Of a stretch of DNA of 64,000 nt, positions 29,501 to 37,574 are shown one piece after another; positions within the stretch are counted from its first letter, which is position 1; every line of letters starts with the position of its first letter. The stretch is from Rhynchonema sp. JSB1_4 (lineage: Eukaryota > Nematoda > Chromadorea > Monhysterida > Xyalidae): positions 38,792 to 102,791 of the forward strand of contig JASAMV010007796.1 of assembly GCA_030248065.1 (NCBI GenBank), given 5' to 3'. The translations under genes were made by a program, and so were the position numbers. Under the pieces are notes generated by a model. That model saw nothing but the letters and a program-made list of their open reading frames with translations, searched no databases and was not told the origin of the DNA.

Positions 29501-30612
29501 AAACTGAAAGCGAGCGAAATCTGTCAGCAAGTGGCACTTTCATGCATGTGATGGGTAACATGTCAAAACTTTTCGTCCACTTTGCAACTGAAACCTTATT
29601 TGCGACAGGCCTCCGTGAGACAAAAAACGGGAAAAAGCAAAATTAGGGACAGAACAAAACGGCAAGTTCCTGGTTCAACTGCCGTACATGCAAAAGGGAC
29701 ACTGGCTTTTACACCAACACTTACTACGGCTCACTGGCTGCTGCGTTCTTGGATAGGCAGAGGTGTGCAGCTGCATTTAAATGTGTGAATTACTAACTTT
29801 ATCCAAATTCAAGCCCAAAATTAAAAAGACAATTCAAGCCAGCCTTCAACCGAAATCTCACCTGCACCATTTGCAACAGCGAATGTTGCGGTTCTTTTGG
29901 TTTCGTCGCGTTCGCAATATTATCGTTGTCGGGTGTCACCACTTTGCCGGCAGCCCGGCCGAACACAACGGCATTTTGCGGCGAATCTTGGCCCAAAGAT
30001 GACGGACTCGGCGGTGGCGTGTAATGCGGCGGCGAATGGATAATTGTTTCGCTGTATCTGAAACGAACAGGGTATTTTGGGGTGTTTGTTGGGTACAGGA
30101 AACTTTGGTATGGTGTGCTACACCGTGAATCAAGTGTGCTCAGATAAAAATGAATGCAACACGTATTGTGGTGCCAAACTTGGCGATCGGATCGCATTTG
30201 TCTTCGTCACACGACTTTTTCAATTGAGAACTTATTTTGGGATTTGCTAATCGCGTAATGCCCATGTCGAAAGTTACAGCGTTTCGGTTTGTCGAAATCA
30301 TCAAGCTGATGATTTATTCATGGCATTAACAACGTCAACATTAGTGAATCTCAGAACATTCTTGTATTAAATCGACAAGTCAGATCCGATCCGACCGCCA
30401 ATTTTTAACAATTTGAATCGTCTCAGTGCCCAATAAAACGCAACACCTTGAACCACATGCAGCGCAACAGCCACTCACGTTTTGCGCAGCAACATGGAAC
30501 TGCTATTGTTGTGCTCGCTGTCGGCGTTATCAAATTGTTGTTGGGTGCAGGCGCGTGTCATGCCAGGCGGCGTGTTGTACAATGTTGACGACGACGTGGT
30601 CGTGTCGGACAT
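4706..30612 (-). CDS. PTBP1: Polypyrimidine tract-binding protein (PTBP/hnRNP I), complete split gene
   Basis: RNA-binding splicing regulator with four RRMs. Coding exons in transcript order, all with AG/GT borders and matching phases: 30612-30479, 30057-29862, 17718-17620, 17557-17324, 16983-16828, (12814-12731 optional), 12582-12415, 10140-10089, 10010-9952, 9813-9651, 9270-9118, 8690-8586, 8072-7894, 6860-6827, 6313-6221, 6148-6051, 5576-5380, 5095-4991, 4733-4706. The sum is 2337 nt, 778 codons plus stop, with no frame conflict. Diagnostic strings are RGPDELL before RRM1, [95 protein letters not shown] and the terminal VSFSKSGI. Vertebrate PTBP1 is about 530-557 aa; the extra length is an N-terminal low-complexity extension and Ala/Gln linkers. 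The 5' UTR exon lies further right, because the ATG exon has a splice acceptor at 30622-30621. The gene assignment is very secure; exact isoforms are inferred. Confidence 0.93.
6051..8072 (-). CDS. PTBP1: PTBP RRM3 (four exons, one a 34-nt microexon)
   Basis: Exons 8072-7894, 6860-6827, 6313-6221 and 6148-6051. RNP2 is [10 protein letters not shown]. The 34-nt microexon reads [12 protein letters not shown] (family: VTPQSLFILFG), and is bounded by TCGTTTTAG and G|GTATGT. Then come [39 protein letters not shown] and the [18 protein letters not shown] end. Confidence 0.93.
8586..9270 (-). CDS. PTBP1: PTBP RRM2-RRM3 linker exons (Ala/Gln-rich)
   Basis: Exons 9270-9118 and 8690-8586, both phase 1 at their 3' ends. 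They encode a low-complexity linker including [32 protein letters not shown] and [16 protein letters not shown]. Vertebrate PTBP1 has a shorter Ala-rich linker at the same place. Confidence 0.85.
9651..12582 (-). CDS. PTBP1: PTBP RRM2 (four exons)
   Basis: Exons 12582-12415, 10140-10089, 10010-9952 and 9813-9651. They encode a Gly/Ala-rich lead, then [76 protein letters not shown] and the extended beta-5 [19 protein letters not shown], a hallmark of PTB RRM2. Confidence 0.95.
12731..12814 (-). CDS. PTBP1: Possible 84-nt in-frame cassette exon of PTBP
   Basis: Acceptor TATTGCCAG, 28 open codons ([20 protein letters not shown]...), donor ACG|GTGAGG, phase 0 on both sides. It fits between exons 16983-16828 and 12582-12415 in the RRM1-RRM2 linker, and could be skipped without changing frame. 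The Ser/Asn/Pro-rich content suits a linker. Confidence 0.55.
12815..16827. other. PTBP intron between RRM1 and the RRM2 lead
   Basis: About 4 kb of AT-rich intron. Nothing with coding or structural character was recognised on either strand. Confidence 0.5.
16828..17718 (-). CDS. PTBP1: PTBP pre-RRM1 segment and RRM1 (three exons)
   Basis: Exons 17718-17620 (33 codons), 17557-17324 (78 codons) and 16983-16828 (52 codons), all phase 0. The first aligns with the family's KRGxDEL segment. The second carries RNP2-type [16 protein letters not shown] and ends LLLKGKNQ. The third begins AFVEYDDE and contains [18 protein letters not shown], the beta-4 of RRM1. The order and spacing match vertebrate PTBP1. 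Confidence 0.93.
19568..19650 (-). other. Candidate 83-nt poison exon in PTBP intron
   Basis: A good acceptor (CATATTCCAG) and a strong donor (AAAG|GTGAGC) bound 83 nt. Inserted between the phase-0 exons ending at 29862 and starting at 17718, it reads Cys-Leu-Lys-stop, which would truncate the protein. PTBP family members are known to autoregulate through NMD isoforms; that this exon does so is inference. Confidence 0.25.
20778..20804 (-). CDS. PTBP1: Second candidate alternative first exon of PTBP
   Basis: A nine-codon open start (MEIQYIGVQ) ending in a strong CAG|GTGAGT donor at phase 0, compatible with exon 17718-17620. It is very short, so it could be chance. Confidence 0.3.
22111..22182 (-). 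CDS. PTBP1: Candidate alternative first coding exon of PTBP
   Basis: ATG at 22182, 24 open codons ([13 protein letters not shown]...NRLK), then AAG|GTAATT. The donor is phase 0, so it can splice to exon 17718-17620 and give K-RGPDELL, resembling the KRGSDELF junction known in vertebrate PTBP1. Only the sequence and phase support it. Confidence 0.45.
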
Positions 30613-30620
30613 GGTTTTGT
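29862..30620 (-). CDS. PTBP1: PTBP N-terminal coding exons (distal start)
   Basis: Two exons, 30620-30479 and 30057-29862. The first has a good acceptor (TTTCATTTCCAG), then eight bases and an ATG at 30612, and ends at a strong AC|GTGAGT donor. The second starts after CGTTTCAG and ends CAG|GTGAGA at phase 0, as needed to join exon 17718-17620. They encode about 110 aa rich in Ser, Thr, Pro and Asn (start [13 protein letters not shown]; later [12 protein letters not shown]), with no fold I recognise. I infer a distal-promoter N-terminus; splicing directly to 17718 is not proven. Confidence 0.7.
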
Positions 30621-31510
30621 CTGGAAATGAAAATAGTAGTGACTTTTATTTTCGGTACCCGAGAAATTCGCTGATGAGGTGCGAACTCAAACCCAGCAAG
30701 GAGTGTGTACGTGCCAGTCAATCCAGCAGTCAGATCAATTTCCGCCCGCCCAAGAGTCAATTGCACAATTTGCGCCTTCTGAAACACACATCCAGCACTA
30801 CAATTAAAGTTGCACGCGTAAAATCGTATCACCATGCGTGTAACACGCGGTGTTGCCTCAAATTAAGTGTGAAATGCAGCAAATAGTGTTGTGTTGCATC
30901 CGTCGTGGCGTGGGGGAACGACAAGAAGTGCTGTCTTTCGGAACACCATAGAATCAAACAAAACCAGACCACCCAACATCATACACCTCACGCCTCCGGT
31001 CCCAATCCCGCATCATACTTACCTCGCACACACGGAGCCTTTGCCACAAACTACACTGTTCTTGGGAGCGAAAATTGGGGTGGCGTCCTGTTATTGGAGG
31101 GCTCTATTGTTTCACTTGGCCTTTTGGTGGCGTTCTGTTACTGGCAATGCTGTGGCTGAGGGGAGTCCCCCCAAAGCAACAGTATCTCCCCTCGCCGGTA
31201 CGGTATGTGGCCCTCCGTGCTGAGAACAGTATCTGCCCCTCTCTGGTTCAGTATCTCCGCCAATTTTCCAAAATTTCACTCCCAAAGTACCGTTTTTTGG
31301 TCCAAAATGGCCAAAAATCGGGTCAAAACCGACTAAAAGTGCAAAAATTTGCGCGCTCCGCGCGATTTATGAACATTTTAACCTACGAAAGTTCAATTCT
31401 CGCGAAAGTGGTATGGTACAGTATCTCCCCCAAAATTATTGGGTGGCTCTATTAAATCACTGCACTGACCCCTTTTGGGGGGTTGTATCACGGGGGGCTC
31501 TATTCCGGAG
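30621..31510. other. PTBP upstream flank and left edge of the repeat mosaic
   Basis: This probably includes the upstream PTBP intron and 5' UTR. From about 31070 the composition changes to G/C-run-rich repeat DNA with iterated CAGTATCTCC-type motifs, marking the start of the transposon mosaic. No coding exon is recognised. Confidence 0.5.
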
Positions 31511-31701
31511 CAGTGGTGTCGTTGGGAAATTAAAAAGTCAGGATACCGGATACCCAAAATTTTCGGACGGTTTTCGGAAAAATTTTAGGGTAGGATACCC
31601 CTGAACAAAAAGTCAGGATACCGGATACCACTGGGTGAAAAAATCAAGATACCGGATACTAGGGGGTAACCCCCCTTCCCACCCCCCTAGCGACACCACT
31701 G
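31511..31701. mobile_element. hAT-type MITE, family J (191 bp)
   Basis: Ends CAGTGGTGTCG and CGACACCACTG are inverted. The flanks TTCCGGAG (31503-31510) and TTCCGGGG (31702-31709) match 7/8 as a target duplication. The interior iterates AGTCAGGATACCGGATAC about three times. No coding capacity. Confidence 0.75.
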
Positions 31702-31773
31702 TTCCGGGGGGCTGTATTTGGTGTTTACGGTACACTGTCGGAGGGGGAACAGAGGGGCAGGCGTACCACGGAG

Positions 31774-32421
31774 CAGTGTTGGAGGTGGGGGGGGGGTTTG
31801 GGGGTAGCCCCCAGTCCAGTAGGTATCCCCTCGCCTGGTACAACAGGTATCCCCCGATGTTTGACATGGTACACATAGTAGTGGCAGGGGGTTAGGGGTT
31901 ACCCCTTCTCAGTACTTACCTATCACAAAACCCGAGGGAGGGGGGTTGAGCGCTTGCCTCTCACAACTTCAAATCTTACCGCTCACATGCAATTTTATAC
32001 CTTTTTAAGGCAAAAATAGGTGTTTTTCGACCTTATTTCCCCAAAAATCGCTGGAAAAAGCACTATTTTTTACCTCATTTTTTGGCCAAAATTGTATCAC
32101 AAAAACCTTGTTTTTTCCCTTTTTGAGTGACCAAAAATCATACCTCTCACGCTTCCGGCCCCAAACCCGCATGATACTTACCTCCCACTCATGGGCCTGC
32201 CACACTGATGGTACAGTAGGTATCCCCCGATTTTCACCCCGGTACAGCAAGTATGCCCCCGATTTTGCCCCAAAAGTGCCAATTTTTGCCAAGTGTAAAA
32301 TCACTGGCTTTTACCTCAAATTACCCAAATTTCGAATACTATGTTTTCAAACGATTCCACACATAATAAAAACATTAAATTTTTTTCACCCAAAAACCTA
32401 ACCCCCCAACTCCCCCCCAAA
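31774..32421. mobile_element. Family B element, left part, itself interrupted
   Basis: Starts with the family B end CAGTGTTGGAGGT and carries the iterated motif GGTACAGTAGGTATCCCC. It is interrupted by element N (31874-32207) and by an A element at 32422. Family B sequence resumes at 34615 (CCAGGCCATC and GGTACAGTCGGTA...) but loses its right end. Confidence 0.65.
31874..32207. mobile_element. hAT-type MITE, family N (334 bp), inside a B element
   Basis: Perfect 8-bp flanking duplication ATGGTACA at 31866-31873 and 32208-32215. The right end GGGCCTGCCACACTG is roughly inverted to the left end (CATAGTAGTGGCAGG). The interior is AT-rich with no ORF. Confidence 0.75.
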
Positions 32422-32986
32422 CAGTGTAGTTCCTGGTGAGAAGGGGAAACAGGCGGTACCCCCTTTTCGGAGGGGGAATAGACGTACCCACCTTGGGGGG
32501 AAGGGGGAGCAGTGTAGTTCCTGGGGGAAGGGCCCCCCTAAGGTGCACTAACCGCCGCGAAAACCGCCTCAATTTTTGTCCAAAATAGGCAATTTTAAGA
32601 TAAAATGGGCTTTTTTAGGCCTAAAGTTGGTAATTTTTAGGCCAATGTTGTCAAAAGTTGCCAAAATACCCTTTTTATAAATCGCACAACAGAAGTTTAT
32701 GCGGTGTAAATTAGAGAATGAATGTTGTTTACAAGAGAATCACGGAGTCATTCTCCTCCACCTCCCTTCCACCAGGGGGATAGGAACAAAAAAGTGGCCG
32801 TTTACAGATAAACATGGTGGAAAATCATCCAATCACACTATCGCTTGTCACCGATGTCGTAAATACACGATCAAACAGAACCGAACACTACAATATCTTC
32901 TTCTTCCTTACACCCCTTCCTCGCGCGGCCGTTTCTTTCTTCACATTGTCGCACGTCGATGCCACATCACCAATCGATCACGTCAT

Positions 32987-33157
32987 TCAATCGACCGCGT
33001 CATCGTTCGTCGTCGTGGCACAATCGAACAGCTTCTTGCGAACGTGGCAGTTCTTCGCCGCTTGTTTCTTCGGCCGACGGCGCCACTTCTTTCGTCCCTT
33101 GATCACCTTCTTTTTCCTCTCTTTCTTCACTTTCTTTTTTCGTTTCTTCATCTTCAT
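32987..33157 (-). CDS. Overlapping 56-aa Lys/Arg-rich ORF inside the TRIM-like element
   Basis: ATG at 33157 shares its A with the preceding stop (TGATG), an arrangement compatible with termination-reinitiation. The first half is strongly basic (KKRKKKVKKERKKK, then RKKWRRRPKKQ), suggesting nucleic-acid binding or nuclear localisation. It ends near TTNDDAVD. It may be a genuine second ORF or the frame-shifted tail of the upstream ORF. Confidence 0.4.
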   Translation of the reverse strand: MKMKKRKKKVKKERKKKVIKGRKKWRRRPKKQAAKNCHVRKKLFDCATTTNDDAVD

Positions 33158-33585
33158 CACATTCTCAGCTCATTCCACGGGACTTTCCTTCGATTCTTCG
33201 CTATTGCGGCACTCGACAGGGGGCTCGTGGGCTGTTCGGGCACAGAAGGAAATATATTTTCATGAAAAAACGACTTGATGCGTTCATGAAGATAATCGGG
33301 GCATTCCAATTCATTGGTCAACATCTTTGCAATTGCCCAATACAGGAAATACCATGAATAGGGCTTGTGATAGATGATTGGCACTTTGAACGCCACCAGG
33401 TCGACTTGAGGCCAAAGTCCGGCGGTCACGCACAGATGAATCAAAATATCCCGGAGGCTTTTCACATCCGCGGGATTACCGACATACGCCTTCACAGTTT
33501 CCATCAATTTTAGCACATATTTCGGCGTATATCGAATCAATTTCACTTCGGAAACCTTCGATTCATTTTCTTGCCGCGAAGACAT
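33157..33585 (-). CDS. Unrecognised 142-aa ORF inside the TRIM-like element
   Basis: ATG at 33585, stop TGA at 33159-33157. The frame is open from the upstream terminal repeat. The protein has a polar start, a mixed alpha-helical-looking body with several Trp/Tyr (KPYSWYFLYWAIAKM), a PEQPTSPLSS stretch and a basic end. I do not recognise the family. It could be a small gag-like protein or a captured host sequence; position and orientation relative to the primer-site-like sequence suit either. No intron is evident. Confidence 0.5.
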   Translation of the reverse strand: MSSRQENESKVSEVKLIRYTPKYVLKLMETVKAYVGNPADVKSLRDILIHLCVTAGLWPQVDLVAFKVPIIYHKPYSWYFLYWAIAKMLTNELECPDYLHERIKSFFHENIFPSVPEQPTSPLSSAAIAKNRRKVPWNELRM

Positions 33586-33968
33586 TTTTATTGTTTTTTG
33601 AACGTCAAAATATTTGAGCCAGAAAAACAGCAGGGTTACGGCAGCTCTTGGCGCTACCACGCGCTTGGCCTGCGCGAAACACGAGGATCGTACCTCGCAG
33701 GAACCACCAAATCGCACAACAGAGGTTTATGCGGTGTAAATTAGAGAATGAATGTTGTTTACAAGAGAATCACGGAGTCATTCTCCTCCTTTATATAGAA
33801 TTTTTTCCCAAAAAGGGACGAAAATCGGTCAAATTTTCGACCTCAAAAAGTGGCTTTTTCCTGAATTTGGGTCTTCCCCTCTTCCACCAGGGAGGTACAC
33901 CAACTGCCCTCCGAAAAAATGGGTAGGTACACTAACCGCCGCGCCGGACCAGGAACTACATTGGGGGG

Positions 33969-34313
33969 CACTGGTGTACTGTAGCTGGGGGAGTGGGGGG
34001 GAGCCCCCCTAGGTACAGTAGGTAGGTAGGTTGACGCTCCATCCTGGTACAGGATGTAGGTAGCCGCCCCAGGCTGGTACAGTGGGATGCGATTTTTGGC
34101 CCAAAACAGTATAAAATCGGTATTTTTCACTCCAAATAGCGAACAAATCGTGCGCTGCGCGCGAAATTAGCGTTTTAGAGTACATTTTGATCAATATTTC
34201 GACCTAAAATTTGTGTTCCCCCCTCTAGCTCGGCCGGTACAGTAGGTAGGTTACCGCCCCACATTTTTGGTGGTACAGTAGGTTGCCGCCCCGCCTGGGG
34301 AGCTACACCACTG
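33969..34313. mobile_element. hAT-type MITE, family K (345 bp)
   Basis: The ends, CACTGGTGTACTGTAGCTGG and GGGGAGCTACACCACTG, are imperfect inverted repeats. The flanks TTGGGGGG and CTGGGGGG match 7/8. The interior repeats GGTACAGTAGGTAGGTT and has a CGCGC palindrome near 34150. No ORF. Confidence 0.6.
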
Positions 34314-34614
34314 CTGGGGGGAGGACCCAAATTTGGAGAAAAGTCATTTTTTGAGGTCGAAAATTAGACCCATTTTTGCCCCGTTTTGGAAAAAAATCTC
34401 AATAAAAAGAGTATTTTGGCGATTTTTGACAACATTGACCTAAAAATCACTCATTTTGAGCCTAAAAAGCCTATTTTAGGCCTAAATTTGCCTATTTTAG
34501 GCAAAAGTTGGGGGAGTAGACGTACCCGGTGGGAGAAGAGGGGGCAGGCAGGCGCACATGGAGGGGGAACAGACGTACCCGAGGGGGCCGCCCTCCCCCA
34601 GGGGAACTACACAG

Positions 34615-35506
34615 CCCCCAAACCCCATTAGTACCAAACCCTCCCCCCTTCCAGGCCATCAATTCTGGTACAGTCGGTACGATAAGGTATCCCCCACGCG
34701 GAGATAGAATTCACAAACAAAAAAACATTCACAAACGGAATCCAACTGACGCGAAGCTGCCGTATCCTAATTGTGTTGAGGTCTCGTTCCAGGCTTTGAA
34801 TTAGGCGTGCACGTGAGGGGGAAATCCGGTTTGGGGGGAGGGGCGGGTAGGGTACAATACAAGTTTTTTGGGTGTCTATTTTTGTATGCTATAAAGTGCA
34901 TATATCGCGCGTAGCGCGCGATTTTTTGCACTTTTAAGGGTTTTCGGTCGAAATTTGGGCATTTTTAACCGAAAAATGGGCATTTTGAGGGCAAAAATCG
35001 GGGCGGGTAGGGTACCGGGGTGGGGTGGGTAGGTAGTGTACCATTGGGGGGGACCCCAGCCACAGCACTGGGTATGTACCTCCAAGTCTCCAACTGCCAC
35101 GAAGGGGAACAGTCGTACCGTAAAACCTAAAATGCAACAGGGGCTGCATTTTTTCACTGACCCCTTTTAGGGGGGGGGCGTATTTGTTTTTTGGGGGCTC
35201 TATTTTCGGGGGGGCTGTATTTTTTCGCCGCCGAAAATCTCAAAAAAATGTTCCCAAAAGTGCCCCTAAAATGCAGTTCTCTGTCAGGGTGTTACTGGTC
35301 ATTATTGAGTTTTTAGCTTTAGGTGCATATCTTCCATAAAAGACTTTACGTAATCATATACTCAACCACAAACGTTGTACATACGGTTGATACAAACCGC
35401 AAAAAAACCAACCGTGTTTGGTGGTTCTCCTTGATTCAATCTGAATGTCGTAAAGTCGATCACATATCCGACTAACTCCGCGGTCGGGACGGTTATTCAG
35501 TATCAG
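34615..35506. repeat. Broken repeat remnants (family B continuation and G/H-like DNA)
   Basis: Family B sequence resumes at 34615. A CGCGCGTAGCGCGCG palindrome lies near 34908-34922. From about 35150 there are runs such as GGGGGGCTGTATTTTT, typical of the H family. No gene is seen. Confidence 0.5.
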
Positions 35507-35952
35507 TGTTGGAGGTGGGGGGGGGTTGGGAGTAGCCCCCCAGTACAGTAGGTATCCCCCGATGTTTGGCATGGTACAGTAGGTATCCCCCCGATTTTCA
35601 CCCCGGTACAGTAGGTATCCCCCTGATTTTGCCCCAAAAGTGCCTATTTTTGACCAAAATGGCCAAAATTGGTGTAAAATCAGTGGTTTTTACCTCAAAT
35701 TACCCAAAATTCGCGCGCTACGCGCGCAAATACTACGTTTTCACACGATTCCACACATAATAAACACATTAAAAATTTTCACCCACAAACCTAACCCCCC
35801 AAACCCCCCCTAGGTCCCCGTATTGTCGGAAATAGAACCCCCCATTAATTGAACCCCACCCAAATGGCTCGAAATCAAAAATAGAACCCCCCCATTAATA
35901 GAACCCCACCCCCAACCTTCACCGTACCACAGATTGGTGGTATGGTAAGGCT
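35507..35952. repeat. Family B left part followed by family G-like sequence
   Basis: Starts CAGTGTTGGAGGT at 35507, iterates GGTACAGTAGGTATCCCC, and has a CGCGCGCTACGCGCGC palindrome at about 35711-35727. At 35815 it switches to CCGTATTGTCGGAAATAG, the family G end. Truncated; no right end seen. Confidence 0.55.
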
Positions 35953-36798
35953 CAGTGTAGTTCCTGGTCCGGCGCGGCGGTTAGTGTACCTACCCCTTTT
36001 TTCCGTGCGGCGGTTAGTGTACCTCCCTGGGGGGAAGGGGGGAAGACCCAAATCCAAGAAAAAGTCACTTTTTGAGGCAGAAAATTTGACCGATTTTTGG
36101 CCCTTTTTGGAAAAAATTCTCCATAAAAAGGTATTTTGGCGACTTTTGACAACACCGACCTAAAAATCGCCCATTTTCGGCATAAAAATGCCCACTTTAG
36201 GCCTAAAATTGCCTATTTTAGGCAAAAATTGAGGCGGTTAGTGTACCTGGCGCTAGGGTTAGAGGTCGGGGGGGTACCCGACACCCGACAGCCGACACCC
36301 GACATCTGGAAGTACCCGACACCCGACATCTCAGAAAAAAAGCCGACACCCGACACCCGACAGTTACAAAAAAACCCGACACCCGACATCTAGTTTTTGA
36401 AAAAAAACCCGACACCCGACACCTGTTTTTGGACCAAAAACAGGCAAATTTTTGCTCAATTGCATCATGAGTGCAATTCTTTAGCTCAAGTTACTGAATT
36501 CAAGTATTTTCACACGAAATAAACACCAAAATGTCACATTCTGCGTCTTCGGAAACATTTTTTTTTCAAAAAAATTTTCTCTCAAAATTCTTCTCTCAGC
36601 AATACTGATGTTTTGAACCGTAAGTGTCGGGTGTCGGCTGTCGGGTGTCGGGTCCCAAAAAACCGACACCCGACATCTGGGGGTACCCGACACCCGACAC
36701 CCGACACCTACACTTTTTTGGCACCCGACACCCGACACCCGACAGCCGACACCCGACATCTCTCTAACCCTACCTGGCGCGGCGGTTAGTGTACTAGT
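35953..36798. mobile_element. Family A variant (A'), right-truncated, containing element E
   Basis: Left end CAGTGTAGTTCCTGG, with iterated GCGGCGGTTAGTGTACC replacing the usual A motif, and the same AT-rich core. It resumes after E and stops where family F begins (about 36799), so its right end is missing. Confidence 0.6.
36254..36772. mobile_element. hAT-type MITE, family E (519 bp)
   Basis: Inverted ends TAGGGTTAGAG and CTCTAACCCTA. Perfect 8-bp duplication CCTGGCGC at 36246-36253 and 36773-36780. The interior holds two opposed arrays of CCGACACCCGACATC-like units (about 36276-36422, and inverted/direct units at about 36625-36760). No ORF. Confidence 0.8.
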
Positions 36799-36988
36799 GT
36801 ATACTTGCGTATTTTTCCGCAAAATATATTTTTGGAAAAAAAACGTTTTTTTCCGGAAAAACCCGTTTTTTTCCAAATATTTTTCCAGTACTTAAGGATA
36901 CCCATGGTCCAAAAACGCCTATTTTGGAGAAAATTTCGTCGGGAAATGGCCTGAAACAGGCCCGTTTTTTCTCAATTTCAGTTTCAGT
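36799..36988. repeat. Family F fragment
   Basis: Shares TATACTTGCG, TTTTTCCGCAAAATATATTT and CCAGTACTTAAGGATACCC with the fuller copy at 44668-45092. Interrupted on its right by element H. Confidence 0.55.
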
Positions 36989-36990
36989 TA

Positions 36991-37572
36991 CCGTATTCTC
37001 TAAAATACAAGGGGAGCTTGTATTTTTTCACTGACCCCATTTAGGGGGGGGGGCCGTATTTTTTTGGGGGGGCTCTATTTTTGGGGGGTTGTATTTTTCC
37101 ACTGCCCAAAATTTCTAAAAATTGTCCCAAAAATACCCCTAAAATGACTTTGTGTGCGGGTTTTTGTAGCCATAATTGGGTGTTTTTTGGGTATAAATCT
37201 GCAGTAAGACTTTTATATGCCGTATTGTCGGAAATAGAATACGGGGGTTCTATTTTTTTCACTCGATCATTTTCAAAAAAATGTTTTCACCATTTGCCGA
37301 GAGGGTTCCAAATCCGGTGTAATTTTTTCTTCTTGATGTTTGGGTTCTTCTGATTTTAGGGGGTTCTATTATTGGGGGGGTCCTATTTCCGATAAAACGG
37401 TAGTAATATTATGAACAAGAAGCTTGCAGGTGCTTTGACACAAAAATATAGCCTTCAGGCACCCCAAAGTGGGGACTTCAAGTTGGGGGGCTGTATTTTG
37501 GGGGGCTCTTTTTTCACTGACCCCGTTCAGGGGGGCTGTATTTTTGGGGGGCTTGTATTTTAGGGAATACGG
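36991..37572. mobile_element. TIR element, family H (582 bp), TA target
   Basis: Ends CCGTATTCTCTAAAATACAA and, at the right, the inverted TTGTATTTTAGGGAATACGG-type end are flanked by TA on each side (36989-36990 and 37573-37574). That resembles Tc1/mariner-type targets. It contains a nested family G unit at 37220-37400 with CCGTATTGTCGGAAATAG / CTATTTCCGATAAAACGG ends. Confidence 0.55.
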
Positions 37573-37574
37573 TA

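Larger units (their letters stand above)
17719..29861. other. Long 5' intron region of PTBP
   Basis: About 12 kb AT-rich sequence rich in scattered CA/TG runs. Apart from the candidate first exons and the poison exon listed separately I see no protein with recognisable domains; the long open frames at 27.4-28.5 kb are low-complexity and overlap one another on several frames. Confidence 0.5.
32680..33789 (-). mobile_element. TRIM-like LTR retroelement (1.11 kb) carrying two ORFs
   Basis: Direct terminal repeats of 80 bp at 32680-32759 and 33710-33789 differ at one base. TTTATA flanks both sides (32674-32679 and 33790-33795). Removing the insert plus one TTTATA restores the uninterrupted family A core (compare the copy at 39526-39560). 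In minus orientation TGGTGG... follows the upstream repeat directly, like a tRNA primer-binding site, and a purine tract (GGTGGAAGGGAGG) precedes the downstream repeat. These are TRIM/LTR hallmarks, but the repeats lack the usual TG...CA ends and no reverse transcriptase is present, so it would be non-autonomous. Confidence 0.65.
32510..33963. mobile_element. Second family A copy (A2), reverse orientation, nested
   Basis: Begins CAGTGTAGTTCCTGG and ends CCAGGAACTACATTG. The body is the reverse complement of the standard A core. GGGGGAG lies immediately left of it, and again after its right end once element K is removed (7 bp). It is split by the retroelement at 32680-33789. Confidence 0.65.
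32422..34614. mobile_element. Family A hAT-type element with nested insertions
   Basis: Left end CAGTGTAGTTCCTGG, right end (C)AGGGGAACTACACAG. The perfect 8-bp duplication CCCCCAAA lies at 32414-32421 and 34615-34622, proving the two ends belong together although 2.2 kb of later insertions separate them. It contains A2 (32510-33963), K (33969-34313) and the TRIM-like unit. Confidence 0.75.

Noticed and set aside
30494..30886. Plus-strand 131-aa frame starting with a signal-peptide-like [13 protein letters not shown]
   Set aside because: It is the antisense of the well-supported PTBP ATG exon.
33022..33278. Plus-strand Phe-rich frame across the retroelement
   Set aside because: Antisense of the Lys/Arg-rich ORF and the end of the 142-aa ORF.
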